DNA of 64,000 nt from Lysobacter oculi (GCF_003293695.1 NZ_CP029556.1:506001-570000); one strand, 5' to 3'. Shown: positions 24,161 through 31,324, numbered from the stretch's first letter. The notes: generated by a model from the sequence alone, not told the origin. Program-made: numbers and translations.

Positions 24161-24272
24161 GCCTAACGCCTGAGTTAAGCCGACCTGCGTAGCGGAGGCG
24201 GCTGCATGGCAAGCTTTTTTTGCCATGCGGTCGCTGTAGCGAAGTAGGTTCGGCTTGAACGAATAGTTAGGC
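24161..24272 (-). repeat. attC of cassette 17 (112 bp)
   Basis: Cores GCCTAAC at 24161 and GTTAGGC at 24266-24272; the long centre contains a GCATGGCA/TGCCATGC inverted repeat around an A/T tract. Nearly identical to the attC at 26902-27013. Confidence 0.9.
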
Positions 24273-24503
24273 TGCAAGGTAGCTTCCGCAAGCCGAGAGT
24301 GCACCCGCCGCGACCAGGAGATGTGGCCGGAGCCGACGACCTGGCTTGAAGATGTGTCTGAAGCATGCGTCGAGTGCTAGCGAGCATGAAGCGGCGGGCC
24401 AACGGGCGAGGGACGTTCTGGAGCCTGATGAGTGCTTCACCGTGGCCCGCCACGCCGGAAAGTTCCCGGAGCCCAACCCACCGTGGCACCGAAGGCGAGA
24501 CAC
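24267..24503 (-). CDS. Possible small protein of repeated cassette, copy A
   Basis: A 78-codon frame from GTG whose TAA lies inside the attC core, as is common for cassette genes. The last 20 residues (HLLVAAGALSACGSYLAA) look like a hydrophobic lipoprotein-type segment. Compared with the copy at 27008-27217, four of eight base changes in the shared frame are silent third-position changes; the alternative minus-strand frame shows almost only replacements. This favours coding, but the start is weak and no family is recognised. Confidence 0.35.
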   Translation of the reverse strand: MSRLRCHGGLGSGNFPAWRATVKHSSGSRTSLARWPAASCSLALDACFRHIFKPGRRLRPHLLVAAGALSACGSYLAA

Positions 24504-24575
24504 GAAGCGTCGAGTGCAAATGACGCGAAAGACCAGCAGAAAGGCGAGTGGTTATATGCGTTTCGCTTTTCTGCG

Positions 24576-24683
24576 GCCTAACGCCTGAGTTAAGCCGGCC
24601 CGCTGAGCGGGCGCGGCGATGGTTCAATCATAGCGCCAGCGCCGAGACCGCGAAGCGGGCTCGGCTTGAACGAATTGTTAGGG
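24576..24683 (-). repeat. attC of cassette 16 (108 bp)
   Basis: Right core GCCTAAC at 24576, left core GTTAGGG at 24677-24683, with a GC-rich centre not shared with the other attC sites here. Confidence 0.88.
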
Positions 24684-25052
24684 CGCATGCCCATTTGCAG
24701 CGCCGTAGTGATCCTGCCAGAAGCGCTCAACCTGATTGATGTTTTGGTCGGGGGCAACGTTGCAAACAAGTGTGAGACGCATGGTTTCCCCCACACGGAC
24801 CGCCTGAGCCATTCTGCGGTGAATTGCACGGAACTGATCGGGCTTTCCTTTACGGTAGGGACGCCCTTGCAGGATGTTGTTCACGTTCCGTCGGTATTGC
24901 GTGCGCGGCCTTTGTGCTCCACCAGATGCCTTTCCCACGTAGCGACAGCACACCGTTCCATCGGATCCGATGATCTCCCAGAGATAGATGAGAGGGCGCG
25001 ACGGATCGACGTCGCTGGCTCCTTCTTCAAATCGCATCTGGATGTCCGACAT
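24678..25052 (-). CDS. Cassette 16: GIY-YIG nuclease-like protein
   Basis: 124 residues. The N-terminal half has LIYLWEII, then CRYVGKASGG and QYRRNVNNIL, which fits the GIY, YIG and following Arg/Tyr helix of GIY-YIG nucleases. The later NQVERFWQDHYGA supplies the conserved Glu. The stop overlaps the attC core and the start lies 4 bases from the previous attC. GIY-YIG domains cut DNA in repair, homing or phage-defence settings; which applies here is unknown. The assignment is by motif only. Confidence 0.65.
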   Translation of the reverse strand: MSDIQMRFEEGASDVDPSRPLIYLWEIIGSDGTVCCRYVGKASGGAQRPRTQYRRNVNNILQGRPYRKGKPDQFRAIHRRMAQAVRVGETMRLTLVCNVAPDQNINQVERFWQDHYGAANGHAP

Positions 25053-25055
25053 GCG

Positions 25056-25115
25056 CCCTAACGCCTGAATTAAGCCGCGCCGCGAAGCGGCGTCGGCTTG
25101 AATGAATTGTTAGCA
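25056..25115 (-). repeat. attC of cassette 15 (60 bp)
   Basis: Minimal attC: cores CCCTAAC and GTTAGCA with a short CCGCGAAGCGG palindromic centre. Confidence 0.9.
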
Positions 25116-25121
25116 CTCACC

Positions 25122-25580
25122 TCAGTCAAGCCCAAGCAGATCCCACCTGCTCAAGTACTTGTTCTCCGTGTCGCGGAACTTGCGCATAGGGGTGTCGTTG
25201 CGCTTCTGACCATTTTTACCTGGCGAGGCGAGCCACTTTGCATGATTTGTACGAGCGAACTCCGAGACATGGCTGCGTGGAACTATGTAGTACTCAGGTG
25301 CGTCGAGGTCATTTAAGCGGACAAAGACAAAGAACAGGTTGGTGGCAAGCTCGGTCTCAATTTTCTGGTTGAGCATCCACTCCTTGCCGCGACTCTGGTT
25401 GGTCTTGACCTGAATCCCAACGCTCTTTGTTGCATCTGCGTTTGACGCAAGAATATCTATTCCGCGAGTGTTCTTTAGAGTGAGCGAAGCTATGTAGCCA
25501 CGACGCGAAAGCTCGGCGCCGACGAAGTACTCGCCAGCTACGCCGGATAAACCTGTTGTCAGACGCGATCGTTGTGCCAT
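25122..25580 (-). CDS. Cassette 15: PD-(D/E)XK nuclease-like protein
   Basis: 152 residues from the ATG at 25580; a longer frame would start inside the attC and is rejected. It has the order GEYFVGAELSRRGYIAS, then RGIDILAS and GIQVKTNQSRG, matching the E...(G)ID...QVK core of PD-(D/E)XK restriction-like folds. The C-terminal third is basic. Small proteins of this kind are frequent hypothetical integron cassettes. DNA cleavage is inferred from the motif; no methylase or partner is next to it. Confidence 0.65.
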   Translation of the reverse strand: MAQRSRLTTGLSGVAGEYFVGAELSRRGYIASLTLKNTRGIDILASNADATKSVGIQVKTNQSRGKEWMLNQKIETELATNLFFVFVRLNDLDAPEYYIVPRSHVSEFARTNHAKWLASPGKNGQKRNDTPMRKFRDTENKYLSRWDLLGLD

Positions 25581-25585
25581 GTGGG

Positions 25586-25693
25586 TGCTAACGCCTGAGT
25601 TAAGCCGTGGTGCTGCACGGCCACAATAGGGCAAGAACTTACCCTAAAAGATTGTGGCCGTGAAGCGCCATCGGCTTGAACGAATTGTTAGAC
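25586..25693 (-). repeat. attC of cassette 14 (108 bp)
   Basis: Cores TGCTAAC and GTTAGAC; the centre (GGTGCTGCACGGCCACAAT and a CTTA/TAAG loop) is almost the same as in the attC at 27881-27988, which follows an unrelated gene. Confidence 0.9.
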
Positions 25694-25714
25694 CAGATTG
25701 GCCTCAAAATTCCT

Positions 25715-26095
25715 TCAGATAGAATTTACGATACCCCTAATAAGTGCAGATTCATTAAATCTTATTTGAGGGCCATCATCTGTATTTTCGATAATGTACT
25801 CATGTCTGCTACTAAGAAGTGGATTTCTGTCATTGTCAATCTGAACGCTACAATGATAGACACCCGACTCTTCATCAGAATCTAGGGTTTCGAAGAGTCC
25901 TAATTTGACATTATCTACGAAATCTGCGCCGTCCTGGCCCGGGAAATTAGCCTTGAAGTTAGGATGCATCTCGTCAAAAGTCTGTTCAATAGCATCTTTC
26001 AGCAGACTTTTCCCGCTAGAATTGGCGCAAGTCGATGGGCCGCCACAAGCGGTGAGAAAGCAAGTAATAAATCCTGCAGCGATAATGTGACGCAT
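25715..26095 (-). CDS. Cassette 14: small lipoprotein
   Basis: 126 residues from the ATG at about 26095 (RHIIAAGFITCFLTACGG), which gives a clean lipoprotein signal with lipobox LTAC; an upstream TTG would add 13 residues and spoil it. The mature part has two further Cys (TCANSS and YHCSVQ) and an acidic centre (ETLDSDEESG). GC content is well below that of the chromosome. No family recognised; probable envelope lipoprotein. Confidence 0.65.
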   Translation of the reverse strand: MRHIIAAGFITCFLTACGGPSTCANSSGKSLLKDAIEQTFDEMHPNFKANFPGQDGADFVDNVKLGLFETLDSDEESGVYHCSVQIDNDRNPLLSSRHEYIIENTDDGPQIRFNESALIRGIVNSI

Positions 26096-26186
26096 GTTTC
26101 CCCCTGTTTCGGTGAAGTTATTTGTGAAGCGCAATCATTGTGTCTGTCTTTTTTGGCTAAAGCAACATCGGAACGTTGTTTTTCTG

Positions 26187-26246
26187 GTCTAACGCCTGAA
26201 ATAAGCCGTGCCGCGAAGCGGCATCGGCTTGATTGAATTGTTAGAC
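26187..26246 (-). repeat. attC of the catB cassette (60 bp)
   Basis: Cores GTCTAAC and GTTAGAC with AATTCAATCAAGCC left half and GGCTTATTTCAGGC right half. From memory this agrees with the attC of catB3 cassettes in class 1 integrons; alignment would settle it. Confidence 0.9.
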
Positions 26247-26873
26247 GGCAAACTCGAGCCAATACTTGTGCAGGCCAACAATATTAGACGAGCACAGCAT
26301 GGGCATTGCCGCTTTGATCTTCTCCAGTGACCAATTCCACCACTCCATCTCCAGAAGCAATGAAATTTCCTCATCGGTGAAGCGTTTCTTAATCTTCTTA
26401 GCGGGATTGCCGCCAACGATAGCGTAAGGCTCCACATCTTTTGTCACCAACGAGCGGCTGCCTATCACCGCACCGTGCCCGATCTTGATTCCGGGCATGA
26501 CCATTGCCTCAGAGCCGATCCAAACGTCATTGCCAATGACAGTATTACCTGCTTTTTGGAAGGCATCGAGTGCGCTTGAGAATGCAGGTTCTTCCTGCAT
26601 ATAAAAGAACGGGAAAGATGATGCCCAGTCGTACCGATGCCCCTGATTGCCAGCCATGATAAAGGAAGCCCCACTCCCGATAGAGCAGAAACTACCGATG
26701 ATCAACTTATCAACGTCATCACGGTCCGGAAACAGATACCGTGCGCAGTCATCGAATGAGTGCCCATGATAGTAGCCAGAGTAATAGCTGTACCGCCCAA
26801 CTTTGATATTGGGGTTCTTCACTTGCTCAGAAAGCAGCTTGCCTTTGAAGGGGCTATCAAAGTAGTTGGTCAT
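26241..26873 (-). CDS. catB3: Cassette 13: type B chloramphenicol O-acetyltransferase, CatB3-like
   Basis: 210 residues, the usual CatB length. It is a left-handed beta-helix xenobiotic acetyltransferase with hexapeptide-type turns ([34 protein letters not shown]) and the CatB landmarks [36 protein letters not shown] (candidate catalytic His) and [14 protein letters not shown]. It transfers acetyl from acetyl-CoA to chloramphenicol. As far as I recall, the sequence is the same or nearly the same as CatB3 from clinical class 1 integrons. The stop lies in the attC core. Exact allele needs alignment. Confidence 0.9.
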   Translation of the reverse strand: MTNYFDSPFKGKLLSEQVKNPNIKVGRYSYYSGYYHGHSFDDCARYLFPDRDDVDKLIIGSFCSIGSGASFIMAGNQGHRYDWASSFPFFYMQEEPAFSSALDAFQKAGNTVIGNDVWIGSEAMVMPGIKIGHGAVIGSRSLVTKDVEPYAIVGGNPAKKIKKRFTDEEISLLLEMEWWNWSLEKIKAAMPMLCSSNIVGLHKYWLEFAV

Positions 26874-26901
26874 AAGAGATCCCGCGGTCTGTGACTTTGC
26901 C

Positions 26902-27013
26902 GTCTAACACCTGAGTTAAGCCGACCTGCGTAGCGTAGGCGGCTGCATGGCAAGCTTTTTCTGCCATGCGGTCGCTGTAGCGAAGTAGGTTCGGCTTGAA
27001 CGAATAGTTAGGC
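26902..27013 (-). repeat. attC of cassette 12 (112 bp)
   Basis: Right core GTCTAAC, left core GTTAGGC; centre as in the attC at 24161-24272, differing at a few bases only. Confidence 0.9.
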
Positions 27014-27217
27014 TGCAAGATAGGTTCCGCAAGCCGAGAGTGCAACCGCCGCGACCAGGAGGTGTAGCCGGAGCCGACGGCCTGGCTTGAAGATGTGTCC
27101 GAAGCATGCGTCGAGTGCGAGCGAGCATGAAGCGGCGGGCCAACGGGCGAGGGACGTTCTGGAGCCTGATGAGTGCTTCACCGTGGCCCGCCACGCCGGA
27201 AAGTTCCCGGAGCCCAA
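27008..27217 (-). CDS. Possible small protein of repeated cassette, copy B
   Basis: Second intact copy of the ~300-bp cassette (27014-27316), about 95% identical to 24273-24575. The corresponding frame gives 69 residues from TTG, ending HLLVAAVALSACGTYLAA and stopping in the attC core. Start choice is uncertain, and a GTG further in would give about 55 residues with the same hydrophobic end. Function unknown. Confidence 0.35.
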   Translation of the reverse strand: MGSGNFPAWRATVKHSSGSRTSLARWPAASCSLALDACFGHIFKPGRRLRLHLLVAAVALSACGTYLAA

Positions 27218-27316
27218 CCCACCGTGGCACCGAAGGCGATACAGGGAGCGTCGAGTGCAAACGACGCGAAAGACCAGCGGAAAGGCGAGCGGTTATATGC
27301 GTTTCGCTTTTCTGCG

Positions 27317-27376
27317 GCCTAACGCCTGAGTTAAGCCGCGCCGCGAAGCGGCGTCGGCTTGAACGAATTGTTAGGC
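27317..27376 (-). repeat. attC of cassette 11 (60 bp)
   Basis: Cores GCCTAAC and GTTAGGC with short CCGCGAAGCGG centre. Confidence 0.9.
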
Positions 27377-27379
27377 CTC

Positions 27380-27745
27380 TCATGCGTCATCGCAGCGAGG
27401 ATCCCACCGTGGTTCACGGAAAACCTCGTGCAGAGGCAGTAATTCTCCAGTTTCCGCGAACCGATATGGCCCATAACCTGCTTGGAACCAACGCTTAAGA
27501 GAGACTGCGTGCAAGCTTGCTAGTTGCTCTTTTGTATGATGCCAGTGCGGCGGCAAGATTGCGAAAAACAAGTCATTGACCACCAGCTTGCTCCGCAATT
27601 TTAGCGAAAGAAGCATGTGTCGTACGGTGCCTCGCTTAGCGATGCGATCCGCTTTTGGGTGTGTCAACAAGTAGCGCAGCCCTTGTGATGCTTGACCAAA
27701 ATTAAGAGCAGCGTGTTTGGCGTATTCCTCGATCCATTTGGACAT
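27380..27745 (-). CDS. Cassette 11: hypothetical protein
   Basis: 121 residues, starting SKWIEEYAKHAALNFGQASQ. Largely helical and basic in the middle (KRGTVRHMLLSLKLRSKL), with an aromatic FFAILPPHWHHTKEQLASLHAVS segment. No family recognised. The ATG is preceded by GAGGTGAAA. It lies inside the 3' half of a 33-codon frame that has an even better ribosome site, so translation of the two may be coupled. Confidence 0.6.
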   Translation of the reverse strand: MSKWIEEYAKHAALNFGQASQGLRYLLTHPKADRIAKRGTVRHMLLSLKLRSKLVVNDLFFAILPPHWHHTKEQLASLHAVSLKRWFQAGYGPYRFAETGELLPLHEVFREPRWDPRCDDA

Positions 27746-27803
27746 TTTTCACCTCGAAATCAAAATTGAAAAATTGTTCTTTGGTGATCGCGAGCTGAGA
27801 CAT
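27702..27803 (-). CDS. Small leader ORF of cassette 11 (33 aa)
   Basis: ATG at 27803 follows AGGAGAAACGCC, the best ribosome site in the array. It encodes SQLAITKEQFFNFDFEVKNV plus 12 further residues and overlaps the start of the 121-residue gene in another frame. It may be a coupling leader that brings ribosomes to the main gene, a common device in cassettes lacking their own strong start, or a true small protein. Confidence 0.45.
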   Translation of the reverse strand: MSQLAITKEQFFNFDFEVKNVQMDRGIRQTRCS

Positions 27804-27880
27804 GGCGTTTCTCCTGAATATTTGTGTGGCTGTTTATCTTACTGAAAGACAAGTTGGAAGAAAGCTGAGGTGCGGCCAAG

Positions 27881-27988
27881 GCCTAACGCCTGAGTTAAGC
27901 CGTGGTGCTGCACGGCCACAATAAGGTAAGAACTTATCCTAAAAAATTGTGGCCGTGAAGCGCCATCGGCTTGAACGAATTGTTAGGC
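27881..27988 (-). repeat. attC of cassette 10 (108 bp)
   Basis: Cores GCCTAAC and GTTAGGC; centre nearly identical to the attC at 25586-25693. Confidence 0.9.
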
Positions 27989-28351
27989 CACTTGCGACGG
28001 GAGTGCGAACCATATATCTCCAACGCTAGGCTCGCGGCCCAAGCTATACCAATACTCTATGACACGATCCACTCCGGTCTCTCCGGGAGCGATAAGGTCC
28101 GTGCGAAAGTTCCAGCGGTCTGGGTCTCTGGAACCTTGTACTGGAAGTGCTCCAGCAGTGAGTAAACCACGAACTGCAGCTCGTACTGCGTCTTCAAGTC
28201 CAGAGCCGGACAAACCGAATTCATGAGTGAGTGTTGGCATGACTTGCCAGAGCCCGACTGCATCTACGTGAAGTTCGTTCGGTATGCGGAGAAGCCACTC
28301 CGATAGTCGCGTTCCGAAAAAACTGTGAGTCGGTTCACCTGCAATTTGCAT
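27983..28351 (-). CDS. Cassette 10: hypothetical protein
   Basis: 122 residues beginning QIAGEPTHSFFGTRLSEWLL, with an amphipathic middle (LEDAVRAAVRGLLTAGALPV) and a Trp/Tyr-rich end (RVIEYWYSLGREPSVGDIWF). The stop lies within the attC core. No family or motif recognised. Confidence 0.55.
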   Translation of the reverse strand: MQIAGEPTHSFFGTRLSEWLLRIPNELHVDAVGLWQVMPTLTHEFGLSGSGLEDAVRAAVRGLLTAGALPVQGSRDPDRWNFRTDLIAPGETGVDRVIEYWYSLGREPSVGDIWFALPSQVA

Positions 28352-28356
28352 GAGTG

Positions 28357-28416
28357 GCCTAACGCCTGAATTAAGCCGCGCCGCGAAGCGGCGTCGGCTT
28401 GAATGAATTGTTAGGT
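28357..28416 (-). repeat. attC of cassette 9 (60 bp)
   Basis: Cores GCCTAAC and GTTAGGT; short palindromic centre as in the other 60-bp sites. Confidence 0.9.
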
Positions 28417-28869
28417 GCCATAGACGGCGGACACCCGGTTGGCAAGCTTGAAATGCTCGAACTCATACAAGTGTGCCAGACGGTCTGAGCGGCGAGGCCG
28501 AGCAGATGTGTCCGTGTACATGTAAATGTGAAGCCGGCCAGCGGGCTGCTGCTGTGCGTGAATACGCAGCTCGGCAGGCGACATGAACCAGATGCTCTCA
28601 CTGGAAAGGTCAACGAGCGCCACGTAATGAGCGGGTGTGTCATTTGGAACCCACCAGTCAAGCGCGAGCTTGCCCTTGCCGCCACCGGGTTTTGATTGAA
28701 GGTTGGTCTTGACTTGAACTGTGATGGGGTGAGGTAGCTTGGGAGAGTAAGTGACAAGGTCAATGCCTGTGTCGGTGCTCATTGGAGCTGACTCAATGCC
28801 ACGCAGTAGTAGCTGGTACTGCACCAGAAGCTCGCCGCACTTGCCGATTTGTGCTTTGGCTAACGACAT
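28411..28869 (-). CDS. Cassette 9: PD-(D/E)XK nuclease-like protein
   Basis: 152 residues from the ATG at 28869 behind GGAAAG; an upstream GTG overlapping the attC is less likely. Order of motifs: KCGELLVQYQLLLRGIE, TDTGIDLVTYSPK and TVQVKTNLQSK, again the E...GID...QVK arrangement of PD-(D/E)XK folds. The C-terminal part (RPRRSDRLAHLYEFEHF) is basic. It is unrelated at the residue level to the cassette 15 protein apart from these motifs. Substrate unknown. Confidence 0.65.
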   Translation of the reverse strand: MSLAKAQIGKCGELLVQYQLLLRGIESAPMSTDTGIDLVTYSPKLPHPITVQVKTNLQSKPGGGKGKLALDWWVPNDTPAHYVALVDLSSESIWFMSPAELRIHAQQQPAGRLHIYMYTDTSARPRRSDRLAHLYEFEHFKLANRVSAVYGT

Positions 28870-28882
28870 ACTTTCCAATGGC

Positions 28883-28955
28883 ACCTAACGCTGGAGCTAA
28901 GCGGCCACATCAATCGCGTAGCGATTGATTGGTCCGCTTGAGCGAAATGTTAGGC
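28883..28955 (-). repeat. attC of cassette 8 (73 bp)
   Basis: Cores ACCTAAC and GTTAGGC. The halves (GCTGGAGCTAAGCGG and CCGCTTGAGCGAAAT) differ most from the rest of the array, and the centre contains an ATCAATCGC/GCGATTGAT palindrome, suggesting a different source. Confidence 0.88.
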
Positions 28956-28976
28956 GGCGCTCCGACCAAGCCTTGC

Positions 28977-29480
28977 CTAATGAAGTCCAAGCAACGCCAG
29001 AACTTGGCTCGCAAGCTCGCCTGGCGAACTCGATGCATCTAGTGGAACGCCAAGTTCGTGTCCGTAACATCCAGAGAAAACTGTGTGCTCCTCGGCAAAC
29101 ACCTCCAACTCGTACGATCGGTCAAGTCCGGTTGCACTTGCTCTACGCTCAATACGTCGGAGGTTCTCCTCAACCGGCAATGTCAAACGGAAGCAATGAA
29201 CGTCTGAGTCAAGCTCCGAAAGCTTGGCGCGAAACTGACTGAGGTCGGCGGGAACGGTCCACAGGTGATTGAGAACGAAGTTGCGGTAGCCGACGCTCTG
29301 ATAGTGAGCAATGAGCAGTGTGCTCACAGAAAGAAGCGTTTCCTGCTCATTGGCAGGAGGTGGATTGAGTTCGATGAGGTGGTCGCCGTCAAGCATGGCG
29401 CACCAATCAACCCGTTCCGTCAATGCCTCAGATAGCGTGGATTTACCGATTCCGAGCGGTCCATTAAGCAGAATAATCAT
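28977..29480 (-). CDS. Cassette 8: P-loop kinase-like protein
   Basis: 167 residues with an N-terminal Walker A (IILLNGPLGIGKSTLS) and DGDHLIELNPPP, followed by a lid-like basic region (ENLRRIERRASATGLDRSYELE). This is the layout of small-molecule kinases such as shikimate, gluconate or chloramphenicol 3-phosphotransferase-type enzymes. Substrate cannot be told from sequence. A phosphotransferase acting on an antibiotic would fit a cassette context but is speculation. Confidence 0.65.
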   Translation of the reverse strand: MIILLNGPLGIGKSTLSEALTERVDWCAMLDGDHLIELNPPPANEQETLLSVSTLLIAHYQSVGYRNFVLNHLWTVPADLSQFRAKLSELDSDVHCFRLTLPVEENLRRIERRASATGLDRSYELEVFAEEHTVFSGCYGHELGVPLDASSSPGELASQVLALLGLH

Positions 29481-29532
29481 GCAAAAACTCGGTTATGTAC
29501 TCACTACAATCTTGCCACGCCATCCGCACGCC

Positions 29533-29592
29533 GCCTAACACTTGAATTAAGCCGACGGGCGAAGCCCGTTCGGCTTGAATGAATGGTTAGGC
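29533..29592 (-). repeat. attC of cassette 7 (60 bp)
   Basis: Cores GCCTAAC and GTTAGGC; centre GACGGGCGAAGCCCGTT forms the hairpin. Confidence 0.9.
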
Positions 29593-29922
29593 CGCGCCGG
29601 TGGTCACCACCCAAGCGATCCACACGACGACGGTGCCAAATACCGTTAACGGCCCTAGTAATACCACAAGCCAGAATGGCATGCGCCTGAGCGCTGCCGC
29701 CAGATATGCGGCCAGAGAACCACCTAGCAAAACTGCTACCGAGAAACCAGTATTGCCGTATCCGCGCGCCTCCACTGGGAAAAGCAGCCGAAAGAACAAA
29801 AACAAGAGTAGAGGAATCAGCACAACCCCAGAACCAAATGCAACCAGAGAGCGTGGGAACCATCGGCGCTGTGCGGTGGCGCTTGCCAACTCGGATGCGG
29901 GTGGTTGATACGGATTGGTCAT
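29587..29922 (-). CDS. Cassette 7: small membrane protein
   Basis: 111 residues. The short hydrophilic start TNPYQPPASELA is typical of a large group of small inner-membrane proteins. Three to four hydrophobic segments follow (LVAFGSGVVLIPLLLFLFF, VAVLLGGSLAAYLAAAL, FWLVVLLGPLTVFGTVVVW). The stop is in the attC core. Function unknown. Confidence 0.65.
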   Translation of the reverse strand: MTNPYQPPASELASATAQRRWFPRSLVAFGSGVVLIPLLLFLFFRLLFPVEARGYGNTGFSVAVLLGGSLAAYLAAALRRMPFWLVVLLGPLTVFGTVVVWIAWVVTTGAA

Positions 29923-29932
29923 TTGCTGTGCG

Positions 29933-30040
29933 GCCTAACACCTGAGTTAAGCCGCGCTGCGTAGTGGCACGGCGTTGTGCTTGAAGTTAGCACAAAAGGC
30001 CGGGCCACGAAGCGGCGTCGGCTTGAACGAATTGTTAGAT
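29933..30040 (-). repeat. attC of cassette 6 (108 bp)
   Basis: Cores GCCTAAC and GTTAGAT; the centre carries GCTGCGTAGTGGCACGGCG and a GTGCT/AGCAC loop shared with the sites at 30455, 32601 and 33083. Confidence 0.9.
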
Positions 30041-30049
30041 GCGCAGCCG

Positions 30050-30439
30050 CTACTTTTTAATCTGGGCAAACTTCCAGGACAGCTTTCCGCCGCTTTCGTT
30101 CGCCGCCTTAGTCAGAGTAGAGCTCAAAGCATTGAACGTATCGGCGTTGAACATCATGGTTTTCTGAGCCATGAGAATGTACTGAATGTGACCAGTGTCA
30201 GATTGAATGACATCTAGGCTTGGGTCGAAACCATTTTCCAACAGTCGCCTTGCTAGCGCCTCAAATTGTTTGGGTTCGCTATCGAATACGATGATGACGC
30301 CAAGCTCGAAAGGCTGTGACCTGTCTATTTCCAGTGTTACGGTCTGATCGGTGTGATGGTCGCTCGTCCGTGGTGATGCTGAGCCGCATACCGGGAGCAA
30401 GAGGACTATTGCCGTGAGTAAGAACTTAATGAGCTTCAT
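30050..30439 (-). CDS. Cassette 6: secreted/lipoprotein-like with RraB-like domain
   Basis: 129 residues from the ATG at 30439 (KLIKFLLTAIVLLLPVCGSA), giving a signal sequence with a possible lipobox LPVC; an ATG 8 codons upstream lies in front of it and overlaps the attC. The mature part (FELGVIIVFDSEPKQFEALARRLLENGF, then DTGHIQYILMAQKTMMFN) resembles the alpha/beta unit of RraB-type or related domains. If exported it cannot act on RNase E. The similarity is tentative. Confidence 0.5.
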   Translation of the reverse strand: MKLIKFLLTAIVLLLPVCGSASPRTSDHHTDQTVTLEIDRSQPFELGVIIVFDSEPKQFEALARRLLENGFDPSLDVIQSDTGHIQYILMAQKTMMFNADTFNALSSTLTKAANESGGKLSWKFAQIKK

Positions 30440-30454
30440 GGATGGCTCCTGCGC

Positions 30455-30562
30455 ATCTAACACCTGAGTTAAGCCGCGCTGCGTAGTGGCACGGCGTTGT
30501 GCTACACGCTAGCACAAAAGGCCGGGCCACGAAGCGGCGTCGGCTTGAACGAATTGTTAGGC
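30455..30562 (-). repeat. attC of cassette 5 (108 bp)
   Basis: Cores ATCTAAC and GTTAGGC; centre of the GTAGTGGCACGGCG type. Confidence 0.9.
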
Positions 30563-30568
30563 GCGTGG

Positions 30569-31315
30569 TTAACGGAAGACGCGTTTTATGACCTGATCAG
30601 GAGGGGTCAGCGGACAATTCTCAACGCCTTGGGCTCCGCCCCATGCAGTAAACGAACGGTTCTTTGGCTCATGCATGGCGCCCCGCAGCAACTGGTAGCT
30701 CAGTTGAGTCGCAAGTACTCTGGAGTTTTTCCTGTCTCTAACACGAAATATGAAAGGCCGAATGTCATATCTGTCCGGCGCGCCATATGCATAGTCAACC
30801 ACGTACCTCGCTTGTACTTGCATCTCTTCGAAGTTTAGTACCTGCTCTGCATTGCAAACACCGCGAAAAGCTTTCGTGGCTTCATCAAGTGAGCGAACAA
30901 GTATGTACTTATTTTCAGGGCAGGCTCCGAACTTAGGACCTTTCTTATTCGATGGCCAAACAGCAGCATCCAAGTGATCATTGCCTGTGAAAAGGGCCTC
31001 CAGCAGATAGCCAGGTGCGTACTCCAAATCCAGCGTCGAAATTTTTGCCTTGCCGACTGGTTCGCCGCGCCCGCCCTCACTATCAAATGCGGTATATGTG
31101 AAGGGCTCAATCTGTGACGGATCTGGCTTTGTGCCTCGAATGGATCCATAGCTCCTCATCAGAAGAACTGCGGCGTCCGCTGAATTGTCCAAAATTCTTT
31201 CTGAGGCGGAACTGCAGCGCTTAGAGAGCTCGGCGAACTTTTGCTCATCGGATGGTGCCCAGGTGCAAGCAGAGAGCGTCAGTGTTGCGAAAAGTGCAGC
31301 GATGAACTTGACCAT
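30569..31315 (-). CDS. Cassette 5: lipoprotein
   Basis: 248 residues, the second longest cassette gene. N-terminus VKFIAALFATLTLSACTW is a lipoprotein signal with lipobox LSAC. The mature protein has four more Cys (KRCSSA, GACPEN, GVCNAE, ENCPL), which may form disulphides in the periplasm. It stops 6 bases before the attC. No family recognised; probable outer-membrane or periplasmic lipoprotein. Confidence 0.7.
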   Translation of the reverse strand: MVKFIAALFATLTLSACTWAPSDEQKFAELSKRCSSASERILDNSADAAVLLMRSYGSIRGTKPDPSQIEPFTYTAFDSEGGRGEPVGKAKISTLDLEYAPGYLLEALFTGNDHLDAAVWPSNKKGPKFGACPENKYILVRSLDEATKAFRGVCNAEQVLNFEEMQVQARYVVDYAYGAPDRYDIRPFIFRVRDRKNSRVLATQLSYQLLRGAMHEPKNRSFTAWGGAQGVENCPLTPPDQVIKRVFR

Positions 31316-31324
31316 GCTGTGAGC

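Noticed and set aside
24346..24588. 80-codon + strand frame in the repeated cassette
   Set aside because: It runs against cassette orientation and reads into the attC (ending MRFAFLRPNA). The same ending appears at the other copy for the same reason, and substitutions do not favour this frame.
24175..24627. 150-codon minus-strand frame over cassette 17
   Set aside because: It spans two attC sites, and differences from the second copy are nearly all amino-acid changes. A frame ending at the attC core is preferred.
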